From contig CAIYOB010000579.1 in NCBI GenBank assembly GCA_903927685.1, positions 1 through 9,036 on the forward strand: a stretch of 9,036 nucleotides of DNA, written 5' to 3'. This stretch comes from an uncultured Planctomycetaceae bacterium. Lineage in GTDB: Bacteria; Planctomycetota; Planctomycetia; Pirellulales; Pirellulaceae. A program made the translations under genes and the position numbers. Numbering within the stretch: position 1 is the stretch's first letter; each line of letters begins with the position of its first letter. The notes beneath the pieces were generated by a model. That model saw only the letters and a program-made list of their open reading frames with translations. It did no database searches and was not told the origin of the DNA. Of the stretch, positions 1 to 6,281 are shown piece after piece.

Positions 1-169
1 AGTCCAATTGCTGGAGCGTCTTGAACCCCCGATCCCGAGCCGTGCGTTGCTGCTGAAAGCTCAGCCGGTTAAGCACGTGTTTCGTCCACCAGTCCGGCCC
101 CAGGCTCGGCAACCTGGCCGCAAGAAACCGTGCGATCTCAGCCGTCGCCATCCGAAGCAGATCATTCAT
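1..169 (-). CDS. N-terminus of a Swt1-like HEPN domain protein (partial, runs off left edge)
   Basis: Only the first 56 codons are present; the gene continues beyond position 1. The ATG at 169-167 is preceded by a good ribosome binding site (GGGGAG on the minus strand, complement of 176-181) six bases upstream, which decides the start. The visible protein begins MNDLLRMATAEIARF, then has a double tryptophan (residues 27-28), the segment LSFQQQR (36-42) and a DRGF.TLQQLD segment. From memory this resembles the start of bacterial proteins with a Swt1-like HEPN domain, where a WW pair, a QQQR-like stretch and a leucine-rich 'L..LD' segment precede the HEPN core. HEPN domains are often RNases in toxin or defence proteins, and in larger proteins they are joined to ATPases or helicases. 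The catalytic RxxxxH motif would lie outside the window, so activity cannot be judged. The start and strand are firm; the family call is tentative. Confidence 0.55.
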   Translation of the reverse strand, partial: MNDLLRMATAEIARFLAARLPSLGPDWWTKHVLNRLSFQQQRTARDRGFKTLQQLD

Positions 170-541
170 GCGTTTCTCCCCGTCTCCTCACCTGCGAGCG
201 TCATTCGCATCCCACGCAGACAGCATGGCAGATTCTAGCCGCGTCTCTCCTCGCTGTAAACACGTTTCTCCAGAAATTAGAGACACCCCACACCCCTCTG
301 TGTTAGTAGTCTCTGTAGGTGCCGGCGAATTTGCCACGCAGTCGCATTCGCCTTGCCGACAAACGATCTGCAAATGTTCCGCGTAAGGCTACCGAGAAAC
401 CGGCTCGCGGCAGGGGTGGCAGGCGGTCCGCCTCTTCGCACCCGTTGCCGTTTGATACAGAGTAGCGGGTGGAGCACGTGGAATGACGACACGTTGGATT
501 GGAGGAAGGTGGCCGAAGGCATTTTGATTTGCGGCGAGCAG
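170..541. other. Divergent intergenic region
   Basis: This spacer of about 370 bp lies between the left-edge minus-strand gene and the small plus-strand gene, so it should hold the promoters of both. No convincing -35/-10 pair was found. It contains a GTCTCT/AGAGAC set (243-248, 279-284, 309-314) that could form a weak nested hairpin. The plus frame that ends at 853 is open upstream to about 353, but its first part looks non-coding (arginine- and cysteine-rich, poor codon bias). Confidence 0.5.
176..181 (-). promoter_or_regulatory. Shine-Dalgarno site of the left-edge gene
   Basis: Reads GGGGAG on the minus strand, six bases before the ATG at 169-167. A second purine-rich GAGGAG lies a few bases further upstream (complement of 185-190). 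It is one of the clearest ribosome binding sites in the window and supports the minus-strand reading of the left edge. Confidence 0.6.
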
Positions 542-853
542 ATGCAATACCCGGACGGGCCGTCCGTCGGCTGTCTGCCGGACGTGTTCGACTTGCCGAG
601 TCAAAGCCGCCGCCCCGCCGACATCAATCCCGGAGCCCTGATCAGCCTGCGGTTACTGATCGCGGGCCAGTTGGACAGTCTGGCGGTCGCGGCCCAGGAT
701 CAGCACCGCATCGTGGCGCCGTTTCCCGTCGAGATTCGCGGTGCCGTGGCGCACGTGTCTGGCCGGGCCGGCGTCAAGTATCAGGTTCTGATCGACGGCA
801 CGCGGATCGTGGACGTGACCTCCCAGGGGCGGGACGTGATTCCGCTGGATTGA
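542..853 (+). CDS. Small hypothetical protein
   Basis: I do not recognise this gene. From the ATG at 542 it encodes 103 residues with no obvious signal peptide or membrane segment. The C-terminal half (PFPVEIRGAVAHVSG, then GVKYQVLIDGTRIVDVTS) has alternating hydrophobic residues typical of beta strands. Evidence that it is real: most codons end in G or C as in neighbouring genes, and the stop at 851-853 sits only 18 bp from the stop of the convergent gene, a usual gene-end arrangement. The start is uncertain. A GTG at 509 lies close behind a GGAGG (501-505, spacing only 3), a TTG at 524 is possible, and the ATG at 542 has only a weak upstream GGCGAG. It could also be the degraded tail of a longer gene, because the frame stays open upstream. 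Confidence 0.5.
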   Translation: MQYPDGPSVGCLPDVFDLPSQSRRPADINPGALISLRLLIAGQLDSLAVAAQDQHRIVAPFPVEIRGAVAHVSGRAGVKYQVLIDGTRIVDVTSQGRDVIPLD

Positions 854-871
854 CGCGGGGCAAGCGATCGC

Positions 872-3607
872 TCACCGCCAGCCTTCGCCGGTCGGCGGCA
901 GGCGGCGGGCTTCGTCGGGTGTGCCTTGCGGCGCGACCGGGTCGTGCAGGGAGATCGAGATGTCGTCGAAGGCGACTTCGCCCAGGCCGGTGAGCGCCAG
1001 GGTCAGGCTGACGCCGCCGTCGGCCGGCGCGACGCGATAGAACAGGAACTCGCGCCAGCCGTCGGTGATGGAAAATCGTTCGGCCAGCGCGGGACCGGCC
1101 AGCGAATCGTAGATCAGCACACCGTCGGGCGAGGCGGTGGTCTGCTCGGGGATCCGGAGCCAGCCGTGGAACCGCAGCAACTGGCCGCGACGGACGGGCA
1201 CCGGCGGCGACGTGATCTGCAGGGGCGGATCTTCCAGGACCCCGGGCGGTGACTTCGAATCGGCCGCGGCCGCTTGCAGCCGCAGCGACGTGCCGACGCC
1301 TCGAGGTGATTGCGGTGTCAGCTCGACCCACGTCCGCACCGAGGCGCCGGCGTGGGAGAGGTTCTGCCAGCCGCTGGACCGCAGGTGCTCGAGGTCCTCA
1401 AAGTCGCCGCCGGCCAGCGAGTTCTCCGACCAGGCCGGGGCCGCCTGCAACCGCCGGGCCATTTCCCAGTGCAGCGGCAACAGCGAAAACGCGGCACAAA
1501 AGGGACTGGCACTGGGGGTGGGAAAATCGCGGACGGCTTGTTCCCAATCGTTGCGCCGAACCAGGGCCAATCGATCCAGGCTCTTTTCGGCAAACACTTG
1601 CGCCGCCGGATAATCGCTGCCGCCCAACAAGACCTGGCACTGCCGCAAGTTCTCGCGGGCTTGAGCGAGCCATTGATCGGCCGCCGACCCGGCCGGTGTC
1701 TGGCCCGTCAACTGGACGTGCAAGGACTCGACCAATTGCAGTTCGCTCGCCGCCAGTTCGTATTGCAGCTTCGAAGTTGTGGCCCGGTTCTCCGCCCAGG
1801 TGCGGGCCAGGTGATTGACGACCAAAGCGTCTTGGGTGATGGCGACCAGGCACACCGGTCCGTAGCGCTCGAATGCCACTCGAATCCCCCCCGGCACGCG
1901 GCGATGCGTCAGGGTCTGCAGACCGGAAGGTGTCAAGCAATACACTTGGGGCGCCGTCGCCGTGCTGGGCAGCACGACCGACAATTCGGGCGAGGCGACC
2001 GGCCCGAGCGTGAACTGCTGGGTTGCGGATTGCTCCAGAACCAGAAACAGCTGCGAACGCTCGGTCTGCAGGGTGCCGATGCGAATGCCCGGCTGCGGAC
2101 TGTCCACATCGTCGCCGCGCGTCCCGCCCGCCACCCAGGGCTCGACCAGTGCCAACTCGACGTTCAGCCGCTGCAGTAGCTTGGCCCGGTTCTGCGTCTC
2201 GTCGTCCTGTTGGTCCAGGGGCGTGCGCGAGCTGAATACCAGGCCCCGTACGCCCGAGGCGACCGCCTGGAATGCCAGCAGGCGGATCTGTCCGGATTCG
2301 ACGCCCAGCACCGTCGGCGGCGCCAGCCCCAGGGCCGACCATTGATCGACCAGCTCCAAGGACGGTTCGGTCTGGATCGTCGCCCAGAGCGGTGTTCCCG
2401 CCCTCGCCACGGCGGGCCGGGTCTGCAACCAGCGGCCATAATCTGCCAGGGAACACGCGCTGCCCAACGGCGTGCGGCGGAGGACCAGAATGTTCAGCAG
2501 GCGGCTGTAGCCCCACAACCGTCCCGCCGGCTCGCCGAGCAGCGGTCGATTCGGCCGCAGATCGGAGCGTCGCAGTTGCGTGACCCGCTGACGAGTCAGT
2601 TCCAGTCGTTCGTCGCCCAGGCGATACCCCAGATCCCAGGCCACGACCCGGTCATGGCTCGGCGTGATGTAGCCGTCGTTAGGCGGCGGAGCAATCAGCC
2701 AGAGGCCCAGCCGTTCCGCTTCGCGCAACTGGACGACCGTGGGCGCCGCCGACAGCCGCACGGCATTGAAACCCAGCGTCTTCAGCCATTCCAACGATTC
2801 TCCGTTGTATTCGATGGCGCGCGGAAAGAAGGGGCGGCCCTCGACCAGCAGCACCGAACCGTTCAGCTGCGAGACTTCGCCCAGACCGGGATCCCGGGGC
2901 GGCATGACATCCAGCGGCGGCGGGCCCACCGCCGGCTCCGGCCCCGGCGCCACGCTGCTACTGGGCGTGATCGGGTTGGCGGCGATCTGGCCCAGCAACT
3001 CCAGATCGTCGATCCAGAGGTTCGTCGCCCCGACGCCTCCGTACGCGTTCAGAACCAACAGGTCCGCGTACGCCTCGCGAGAGTCGACATCCGGACCAAA
3101 GTGGGAACGCAGCACGCGGACCTGCCGCTCCAACAGCTGTTCCGCGTCGCGGATCGTCAACTGCTGCCACAGTCCGCTGCGGTCGTAAACGTCACCTCGC
3201 AGCAGCACCGTCATCGGCCCTCCGGTTTGGGGATCCCGGGTCCGTGGAAGAACGACGCGGGCCAGCAACTGCAGGCCGGTCCGATCCGCTTTCACCCAGA
3301 GCCGAGCCGTCCACTCCGCCAGCACGCGCGACTGGGGAATGGGGTGAGTCAGGTAGGTATACGTGCCCTGGTTGGCCATCAGGGACAGGGACTCGGAAGC
3401 CTGCCCACTGCGGAAGGTCTTGAAGTCGCGGCGCTGGGAGGCAATGCGAGCCCCGCAGTCCGTGTCAGCCAAACGCCACGTCGGCTGCGCCGACTCGAAC
3501 GATTCCCGGAGGTCGGCCCTGGCGTGCGCAGCCAAACCCAGCAGCAGCCCAGCCAAGCCGAGCCAGGGAGAGCGGTTGATCGGCGAGTCGTGAGGCAAGT
3601 GGGTCAC
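872..3607 (-). CDS. Exported multidomain protein: jellyroll, glycoside-hydrolase-like core, jellyroll
   Basis: This 911-residue protein begins at a GTG (3607-3605); no other start codon lies upstream in the frame, and the ribosome binding site is weak. Residues 1-31 form a signal peptide (LAGLLLGLAA core, cleavage probable after AHARA), so it is exported. Residues about 33-206 look like a carbohydrate-binding jellyroll ending in NLWIDDLELL. A proline-rich linker (about 211-240) leads to LLVEGRPFFPRAIEYNG and LKTLGFNAVRL (253-285), the kind of opening seen in TIM-barrel glycoside hydrolases of the GH2/GH42/GH5 type. Residues about 405-465 (PLWATIQTEP, then FQAVASGVRGLVFSS) fit late barrel strands. 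A beta region, a helical part (about 595-725) and a second jellyroll (about 729-888, ending EVAFDDISISL) follow. I see no clear Asn-Glu acid/base motif, so the barrel may be non-catalytic. The role is inferred: binding or processing of polysaccharide or glycoprotein at the cell surface. Confidence 0.8.
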   Translation of the reverse strand: MTHLPHDSPINRSPWLGLAGLLLGLAAHARADLRESFESAQPTWRLADTDCGARIASQRRDFKTFRSGQASESLSLMANQGTYTYLTHPIPQSRVLAEWTARLWVKADRTGLQLLARVVLPRTRDPQTGGPMTVLLRGDVYDRSGLWQQLTIRDAEQLLERQVRVLRSHFGPDVDSREAYADLLVLNAYGGVGATNLWIDDLELLGQIAANPITPSSSVAPGPEPAVGPPPLDVMPPRDPGLGEVSQLNGSVLLVEGRPFFPRAIEYNGESLEWLKTLGFNAVRLSAAPTVVQLREAERLGLWLIAPPPNDGYITPSHDRVVAWDLGYRLGDERLELTRQRVTQLRRSDLRPNRPLLGEPAGRLWGYSRLLNILVLRRTPLGSACSLADYGRWLQTRPAVARAGTPLWATIQTEPSLELVDQWSALGLAPPTVLGVESGQIRLLAFQAVASGVRGLVFSSRTPLDQQDDETQNRAKLLQRLNVELALVEPWVAGGTRGDDVDSPQPGIRIGTLQTERSQLFLVLEQSATQQFTLGPVASPELSVVLPSTATAPQVYCLTPSGLQTLTHRRVPGGIRVAFERYGPVCLVAITQDALVVNHLARTWAENRATTSKLQYELAASELQLVESLHVQLTGQTPAGSAADQWLAQARENLRQCQVLLGGSDYPAAQVFAEKSLDRLALVRRNDWEQAVRDFPTPSASPFCAAFSLLPLHWEMARRLQAAPAWSENSLAGGDFEDLEHLRSSGWQNLSHAGASVRTWVELTPQSPRGVGTSLRLQAAAADSKSPPGVLEDPPLQITSPPVPVRRGQLLRFHGWLRIPEQTTASPDGVLIYDSLAGPALAERFSITDGWREFLFYRVAPADGGVSLTLALTGLGEVAFDDISISLHDPVAPQGTPDEARRLPPTGEGWR

Positions 3608-3921
3608 GGACGTTGCTTGCCGGAAAGGTGTTGCGTAAGGACCACTTCGAGGGCTGGCACGCTCCGGACAGGTCCGACAGGAGGCTCCCGGACGAACGGA
3701 CCGCGGCGACGTAAGTCGTGCTTGTATCGTGATTTTTGACGCGAGGGTAGATCAACCTGTGGCTTTTTCTCAACGCCCGGTCGCGGCCGACCTTTGGCTC
3801 GTTTCGCCTAACTTCTTTAATTCAATGGACTTGCGACGCACGGTTGCCTCCGGATGCACGGAGGCACGCCGTCTGCTGTCCGTGTTCCGCTCGGCATTCC
3901 GCCGCGTCGAAAGCTAGCAAC
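3608..3921. other. Divergent promoter region
   Basis: These 314 bp lie between the divergent starts at 3607 (minus) and 3922 (plus). The stretch 3729-3917 is open on the plus strand but has no protein-like composition. The only clear structure is the hairpin at 3845-3866. A TTGACG at about 3729-3745 has no partner -10 at proper spacing, so no promoter is called. Confidence 0.5.
3845..3866. repeat. Perfect 8-bp inverted repeat (hairpin or operator)
   Basis: TGCCTCCG, a six-base spacer GATGCA, then CGGAGGCA: a perfect 8-bp GC-rich stem. It starts 77 bp and ends 55 bp before the ATG at 3922. No T-run follows on either strand, so a classic intrinsic terminator is unlikely. It could be a structure in the leader of the 90-residue protein gene or a dyad operator between the divergent genes. 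Confidence 0.6.
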
Positions 3922-4194
3922 ATGCCCAACCCTCTCCCGAACCTCGATCCTCGTAAGCCGCTGCCGCGGGAGATTCTCGAACTGCTCGCGGCAATCGACT
4001 CGTTGCCGACGGAGCATCGCCAAGCACTCGAGCCTGTGGTCCAGCGCGTCGTCGAGAGCAACTGGCGACGGCGGCAAATCCTGACGACGATCCAGGAATC
4101 GATCAGCCAGTTGCGTCTGGACATGAAGTACCTGATGTTCGACCTGGAAGCCACCCGCCGGGAACGCGACTCGCTTCGCGAACGGCTGGGTTAG
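3922..4194 (+). CDS. Small helical (coiled-coil) conserved planctomycete protein
   Basis: 90 residues from the ATG at 3922. The frame is open upstream to a TTG at 3844, but the extra residues are cysteine- and histidine-rich with poor composition and would overlap the hairpin, so the ATG is preferred although its ribosome binding site is weak. The protein has a proline-rich N-terminus (about 1-17), then PREILELLAAIDSLP (15-29), a basic helix with SNWRRRQIL (46-54), and a C-terminal helix with LRLDMKYLMFDLEATRRE (64-81) showing heptad-like hydrophobic spacing. It is probably cytoplasmic and dimeric; there is no signal peptide or cysteine. From memory the last helix is strongly conserved in small uncharacterised proteins of planctomycetes. 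The function is unknown; the basic helix would allow nucleic-acid contact, but that is only inference. It faces the DinB-like gene convergently. Confidence 0.8.
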   Translation: MPNPLPNLDPRKPLPREILELLAAIDSLPTEHRQALEPVVQRVVESNWRRRQILTTIQESISQLRLDMKYLMFDLEATRRERDSLRERLG

Positions 4195-4219
4195 TGCGTT
4201 GTCCAAGCTAAGAATCGGG

Positions 4220-4312
4220 GTTGGGTGGCTGGGGTCGAGCTACGAGGTACGAGCGGCGAGCCCCCAGTTCTTGCCTCTGGGGGCTCGCTGCACTCGACCT
4301 CAGGCACTCCAA
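4220..4312. repeat. Large palindromic element between convergent genes (possible bidirectional terminator or REP/MITE-like repeat)
   Basis: The core is a perfect 12-bp stem: GCGAGCCCCCAG (4256-4267) with CTGGGGGCTCGC (4277-4288) around a 9-base loop. An outer arm, TGGCTGGGGTCGAG (4226-4239), pairs with CTCGACCTCAGGCA (4293-4306) at 12 of 14 positions. With one bulge the pairing reaches roughly 4220 and 4312. Between the left arms lies a short direct repeat TACGAG (4241-4246 and 4248-4253), which makes the left side longer than the right. It fills most of the gap between the gene ends at 4194 and 4340. No T-run follows, so it may stop transcription by structure only, or be a dispersed repeat; similar motifs seem familiar from planctomycete spacers, but I cannot count copies here. 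Confidence 0.75.
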
Positions 4313-4339
4313 CACTCAACCTTGACGGCACACCAAGCC

Positions 4340-4936
4340 CTATCGCGGCCCCAGCTCCAATTGCCCCACAATCTCTTCCAGGTGGCGGCGGTGCAGGGCT
4401 TGATGGTAGGCCCCCAGGCAGGCCCAGCGATGGGCGGTCAACTCGCCGAACCAGGGGTGTGGGCAAGTCAGCTTGCTGTCCCGGTCGCCGACGTCTTCGG
4501 CGAGTGCCGCGGCATAGTCGTCCAGAAAAGTCGCGTAATCCTGAATCAGCGTTTGACCTCGTCCGCCGACGGGGATCGCCTCGGCAAGCGGGTTTCGCGG
4601 TCTTTCGCCCTGGCTCAACTCGATGATGGCGGTCGCAATCCCGGCCCCAAATTCAATCAGATGCTCCACAACCATCTCAGCCGACCAATCGCGAGAGCGG
4701 TCCTCGATGCCCCAAAGTGGCCTGATATGCACTCGCTTCTGGAATGCGGCCGGAACCAGAGATTGCACCAGCCCGATCACTTTTTGGCCTTCGGACCGGA
4801 AAATCGCAGCCGACCGGTCCCACGAGGTGCGGTAGCAATAGGCGGGAAACAACAGGTGGCGGAACAGAACCGCTTGGAACCGCGGTAAGCTGACTGCCGG
4901 CGGCACAAACGTCGCCTGAAAACTATCGGAAGCCAT
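4340..4936 (-). CDS. DinB-like / DUF1569 family protein
   Basis: 198 residues from the ATG at 4936-4934. The same frame is open upstream to 5281, but that extension is arginine- and proline-rich without protein character, and the chosen ATG has an AAGG about eight bases upstream. The length fits the DinB-like four-helix-bundle family. Visible family features are a helix with VEHLIEFGAGI (His92), then CPHPWFGELTAHRW (159-171) and YHQALHRRHLEEI (177-189), matching the C-terminal pattern in which two histidines (here His182 and His185) join an earlier one to bind a divalent metal. Known relatives include thiol-dependent transferases and many proteins of unknown role; the substrate cannot be read from the sequence. 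There is no signal peptide, so it is cytoplasmic. It converges on the 90-residue protein gene and diverges from the NIPSNAP gene. Confidence 0.7.
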   Translation of the reverse strand: MASDSFQATFVPPAVSLPRFQAVLFRHLLFPAYCYRTSWDRSAAIFRSEGQKVIGLVQSLVPAAFQKRVHIRPLWGIEDRSRDWSAEMVVEHLIEFGAGIATAIIELSQGERPRNPLAEAIPVGGRGQTLIQDYATFLDDYAAALAEDVGDRDSKLTCPHPWFGELTAHRWACLGAYHQALHRRHLEEIVGQLELGPR

Positions 4937-5259
4937 CGCGCTCGCCTTGTCTCGCACCGGCTGAATTCGCTCCGCCCCGGGGGCCCGTCCGCCTCTCTGC
5001 CTGTTCCTTCGAACCCGGATCTTAGCATATCGGAAAGAAGAACTCATCCGGGCAAGATGAATAATGATGGAAACCGGCCCCGGATAGAATCCTTCGTAGA
5101 GGGGGCGTGTGTCGAGAATTGGCCGGGAAGGCGCGGCCTTTCCTGCGTCGGGGTTGGTCCAGGTGATGGCGACGATCGCCCGGTATTTCCCCGGGTGCCG
5201 CCCATTTGGCGGATTAGATCGAGCCGTCTTCGGAATCTGGGTCTCGGTGCGCTCGCCCC

Positions 5260-5290
5260 CAGGCACCCGCGCACCAGGCACCCGCGCTAC
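5260..5290. repeat. 15-bp tandem direct repeat
   Basis: CAGGCACCCGCGCAC (5260-5274) is followed directly by CAGGCACCCGCGCTAC (5275-5290), two copies differing by one inserted T near the end. It is probably replication slippage or part of a dispersed non-coding repeat; no function is evident. Confidence 0.6.
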
Positions 5291-5426
5291 CTGAAGCGTG
5301 AACGTGGTGCACGCAATGCGCCCGCTGTGCTTTCGCTATCCATTCTCGATGTGGTAAGATCTGTGGTCAACGAGCCGGTGCGACCGCGGCCCGCGGACCA
5401 TCGGGTGGCGTGGATTCGGCGTCTGT

Positions 5427-5432
5427 TATATT
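5427..5432 (+). promoter_or_regulatory. Possible -10 box of the NIPSNAP-HzsA-like unit
   Basis: TATATT lies 30 bp before the ATG at 5463 in otherwise GC-rich DNA. No recognisable -35 hexamer is found 16-18 bp upstream, so this is a weak call based on base composition and position only. Confidence 0.25.
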
Positions 5433-5450
5433 CCATTCAGAATTCGGCCT

Positions 5451-5455
5451 AGGAG
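5451..5455 (+). promoter_or_regulatory. Shine-Dalgarno site of the NIPSNAP gene
   Basis: AGGAG with a seven-base spacer before the ATG at 5463. It is a strong site and fixes the start codon. Confidence 0.75.
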
Positions 5456-5462
5456 CAACAAC

Positions 5463-6227
5463 ATGTCTACGAAAGGGATTCTGGCTGTGACGGTGATTCT
5501 GGGGATCGCGACGGCTGCTGCGGCCGCCGGGCAGGAAGAACGCGTCTTCGAGTTGCGCACCTACTACGCACCGGAAGGCCGGCTGAATGATCTGCAAGCG
5601 CGGTTTCGCGACCACACGCTCAAGCTGTTCGAGAAACATGGCTTGACCAATGTCGGCTATTGGGTGCCGATCGAGAACCCGGACAACAAGCTGGTCTATT
5701 TGCTGGCCTTCCCCAGCCGCGAAGCCCGCGAGGCGGCTTGGAAGTCGTTCTTCGCCGATGCCGACTGGCAGGCGGTCCGCAAGGAGACCGAGGCCGACGG
5801 CCCCATTGTGGCCAAAGTGGAATCCGTGCTGCTGGCCGCGACCGATTACTCGCCGGCCGTCAAACCGGCCGGCACGGGCGACCGGATTTTCGAGCTGCGG
5901 ACCTATACTGCGTCGCCGGGCAACCTGGAGAACTTGCACGCGCGGTTTCGCAATCATACGCTGAAGCTGTTCGAGAAACACGGGATGACCAACGTCGGCT
6001 ATTGGTCCCCGCTGGACGGGCAGTCGGGCGCCGGCGAAACGTTGATTTACATCCTGGCTCACAAGAGCGTCGATGCGGCGAAGGCATCGTTTGATGCGTT
6101 TCGCCAGGATCCCGACTGGCTGGCGGCCCGCAAAGCATCTGAAGAAAAAGCGGGTGGGCCGTTGACGGTCCAAGGCGGCGTCAAGTCCGTGTTCATGAAC
6201 GCGACCGACTATTCGCCACTGAAGTGA
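5463..6227 (+). CDS. Exported protein with two tandem NIPSNAP domains
   Basis: 254 residues, with the start fixed by AGGAG. Residues 1-22 are a signal peptide (hydrophobic ILAVTVILGIATAAAAA, cleavage near AAA-G), so the protein acts outside the cytoplasm. It then holds two NIPSNAP domains (about 27-130 and 141-252), each opening with VFELRTY or IFELRTY (from 28 and 142), continuing with ARFR.HTLKLFEKHG.TNVGYW (46-67 and 160-181), and ending with an ATDYSP tail. NIPSNAP domains are ferredoxin-like dimeric alpha+beta barrels; tandem copies give an intramolecular pair. The biochemical role in bacteria is unknown. The two halves line up with a constant offset of 114 residues over the first part and are about 88% identical in DNA across a 66-bp stretch, so the duplication is recent or under strong constraint. 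The HzsA-like gene follows 54 bp later with no terminator between, suggesting co-transcription. Confidence 0.92.
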   Translation: MSTKGILAVTVILGIATAAAAAGQEERVFELRTYYAPEGRLNDLQARFRDHTLKLFEKHGLTNVGYWVPIENPDNKLVYLLAFPSREAREAAWKSFFADADWQAVRKETEADGPIVAKVESVLLAATDYSPAVKPAGTGDRIFELRTYTASPGNLENLHARFRNHTLKLFEKHGMTNVGYWSPLDGQSGAGETLIYILAHKSVDAAKASFDAFRQDPDWLAARKASEEKAGGPLTVQGGVKSVFMNATDYSPLK

Positions 6228-6281
6228 GCCAGGACGCCAGAGGGTGTTCCCCCAAAACTTCTTCTATAAGGCAGCACGGTT

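Larger units (their letters stand above)
4937..5462. other. Long intergenic region between divergent genes
   Basis: These 526 bp contain no gene I can support. Open frames on both strands (plus 5057-5452, minus up to 5281) have arginine- and proline-rich translations and mutually contradictory frames. It contains a 15-bp tandem repeat (5260-5290), a short GC dyad CCGCGG-C-CCGCGG (5384-5396), a possible -10 box and the ribosome binding site of the NIPSNAP gene. Its size suggests either a long leader or a decayed gene. Confidence 0.5.

Noticed and set aside
8..238. Plus-strand open frame of 76 codons at the left edge
   Set aside because: The translation is proline- and arginine-rich. The opposite strand gives a better protein with an ATG and a strong ribosome binding site at 169.
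863..872. AGCGATCGCT palindrome between the convergent stops as a terminator
   Set aside because: It has no loop or T-run and overlaps a stop codon; a 10-bp palindrome of this kind is plausible by chance.
1398..2516. Minus-strand open frame of 372 codons in another frame of the same gene, and plus frame 1310-2179
   Set aside because: Glycine-, arginine- and alanine-rich shadows of the 911-residue gene, which has the signal peptide and domain-like segments.
2210..3739. Long plus-strand open frame of 509 codons
   Set aside because: It lies antisense to the 911-residue gene; the translation is arginine- and glutamine-rich without domains. High GC makes such shadow frames common.
4199..4888. 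Plus-strand frame of 229 codons over the DinB-like gene
   Set aside because: It starts in the palindrome and runs antisense to a gene with family motifs; no domain is visible.
4937..5281. N-terminal extension of the DinB-like protein
   Set aside because: The frame is open, but composition changes to arginine/proline-rich and DinB family length is already met from the ATG at 4936.
5057..5452. Plus-strand frame of 131 codons before the NIPSNAP gene
   Set aside because: No good ribosome binding site, composition unlike the neighbours, and it runs through the tandem repeat and the probable promoter.
5367..6173. Minus-strand frame of 268 codons over the NIPSNAP gene
   Set aside because: Antisense to a gene with a strong ribosome binding site and two recognisable domains; its apparent internal repeat merely mirrors the NIPSNAP duplication.
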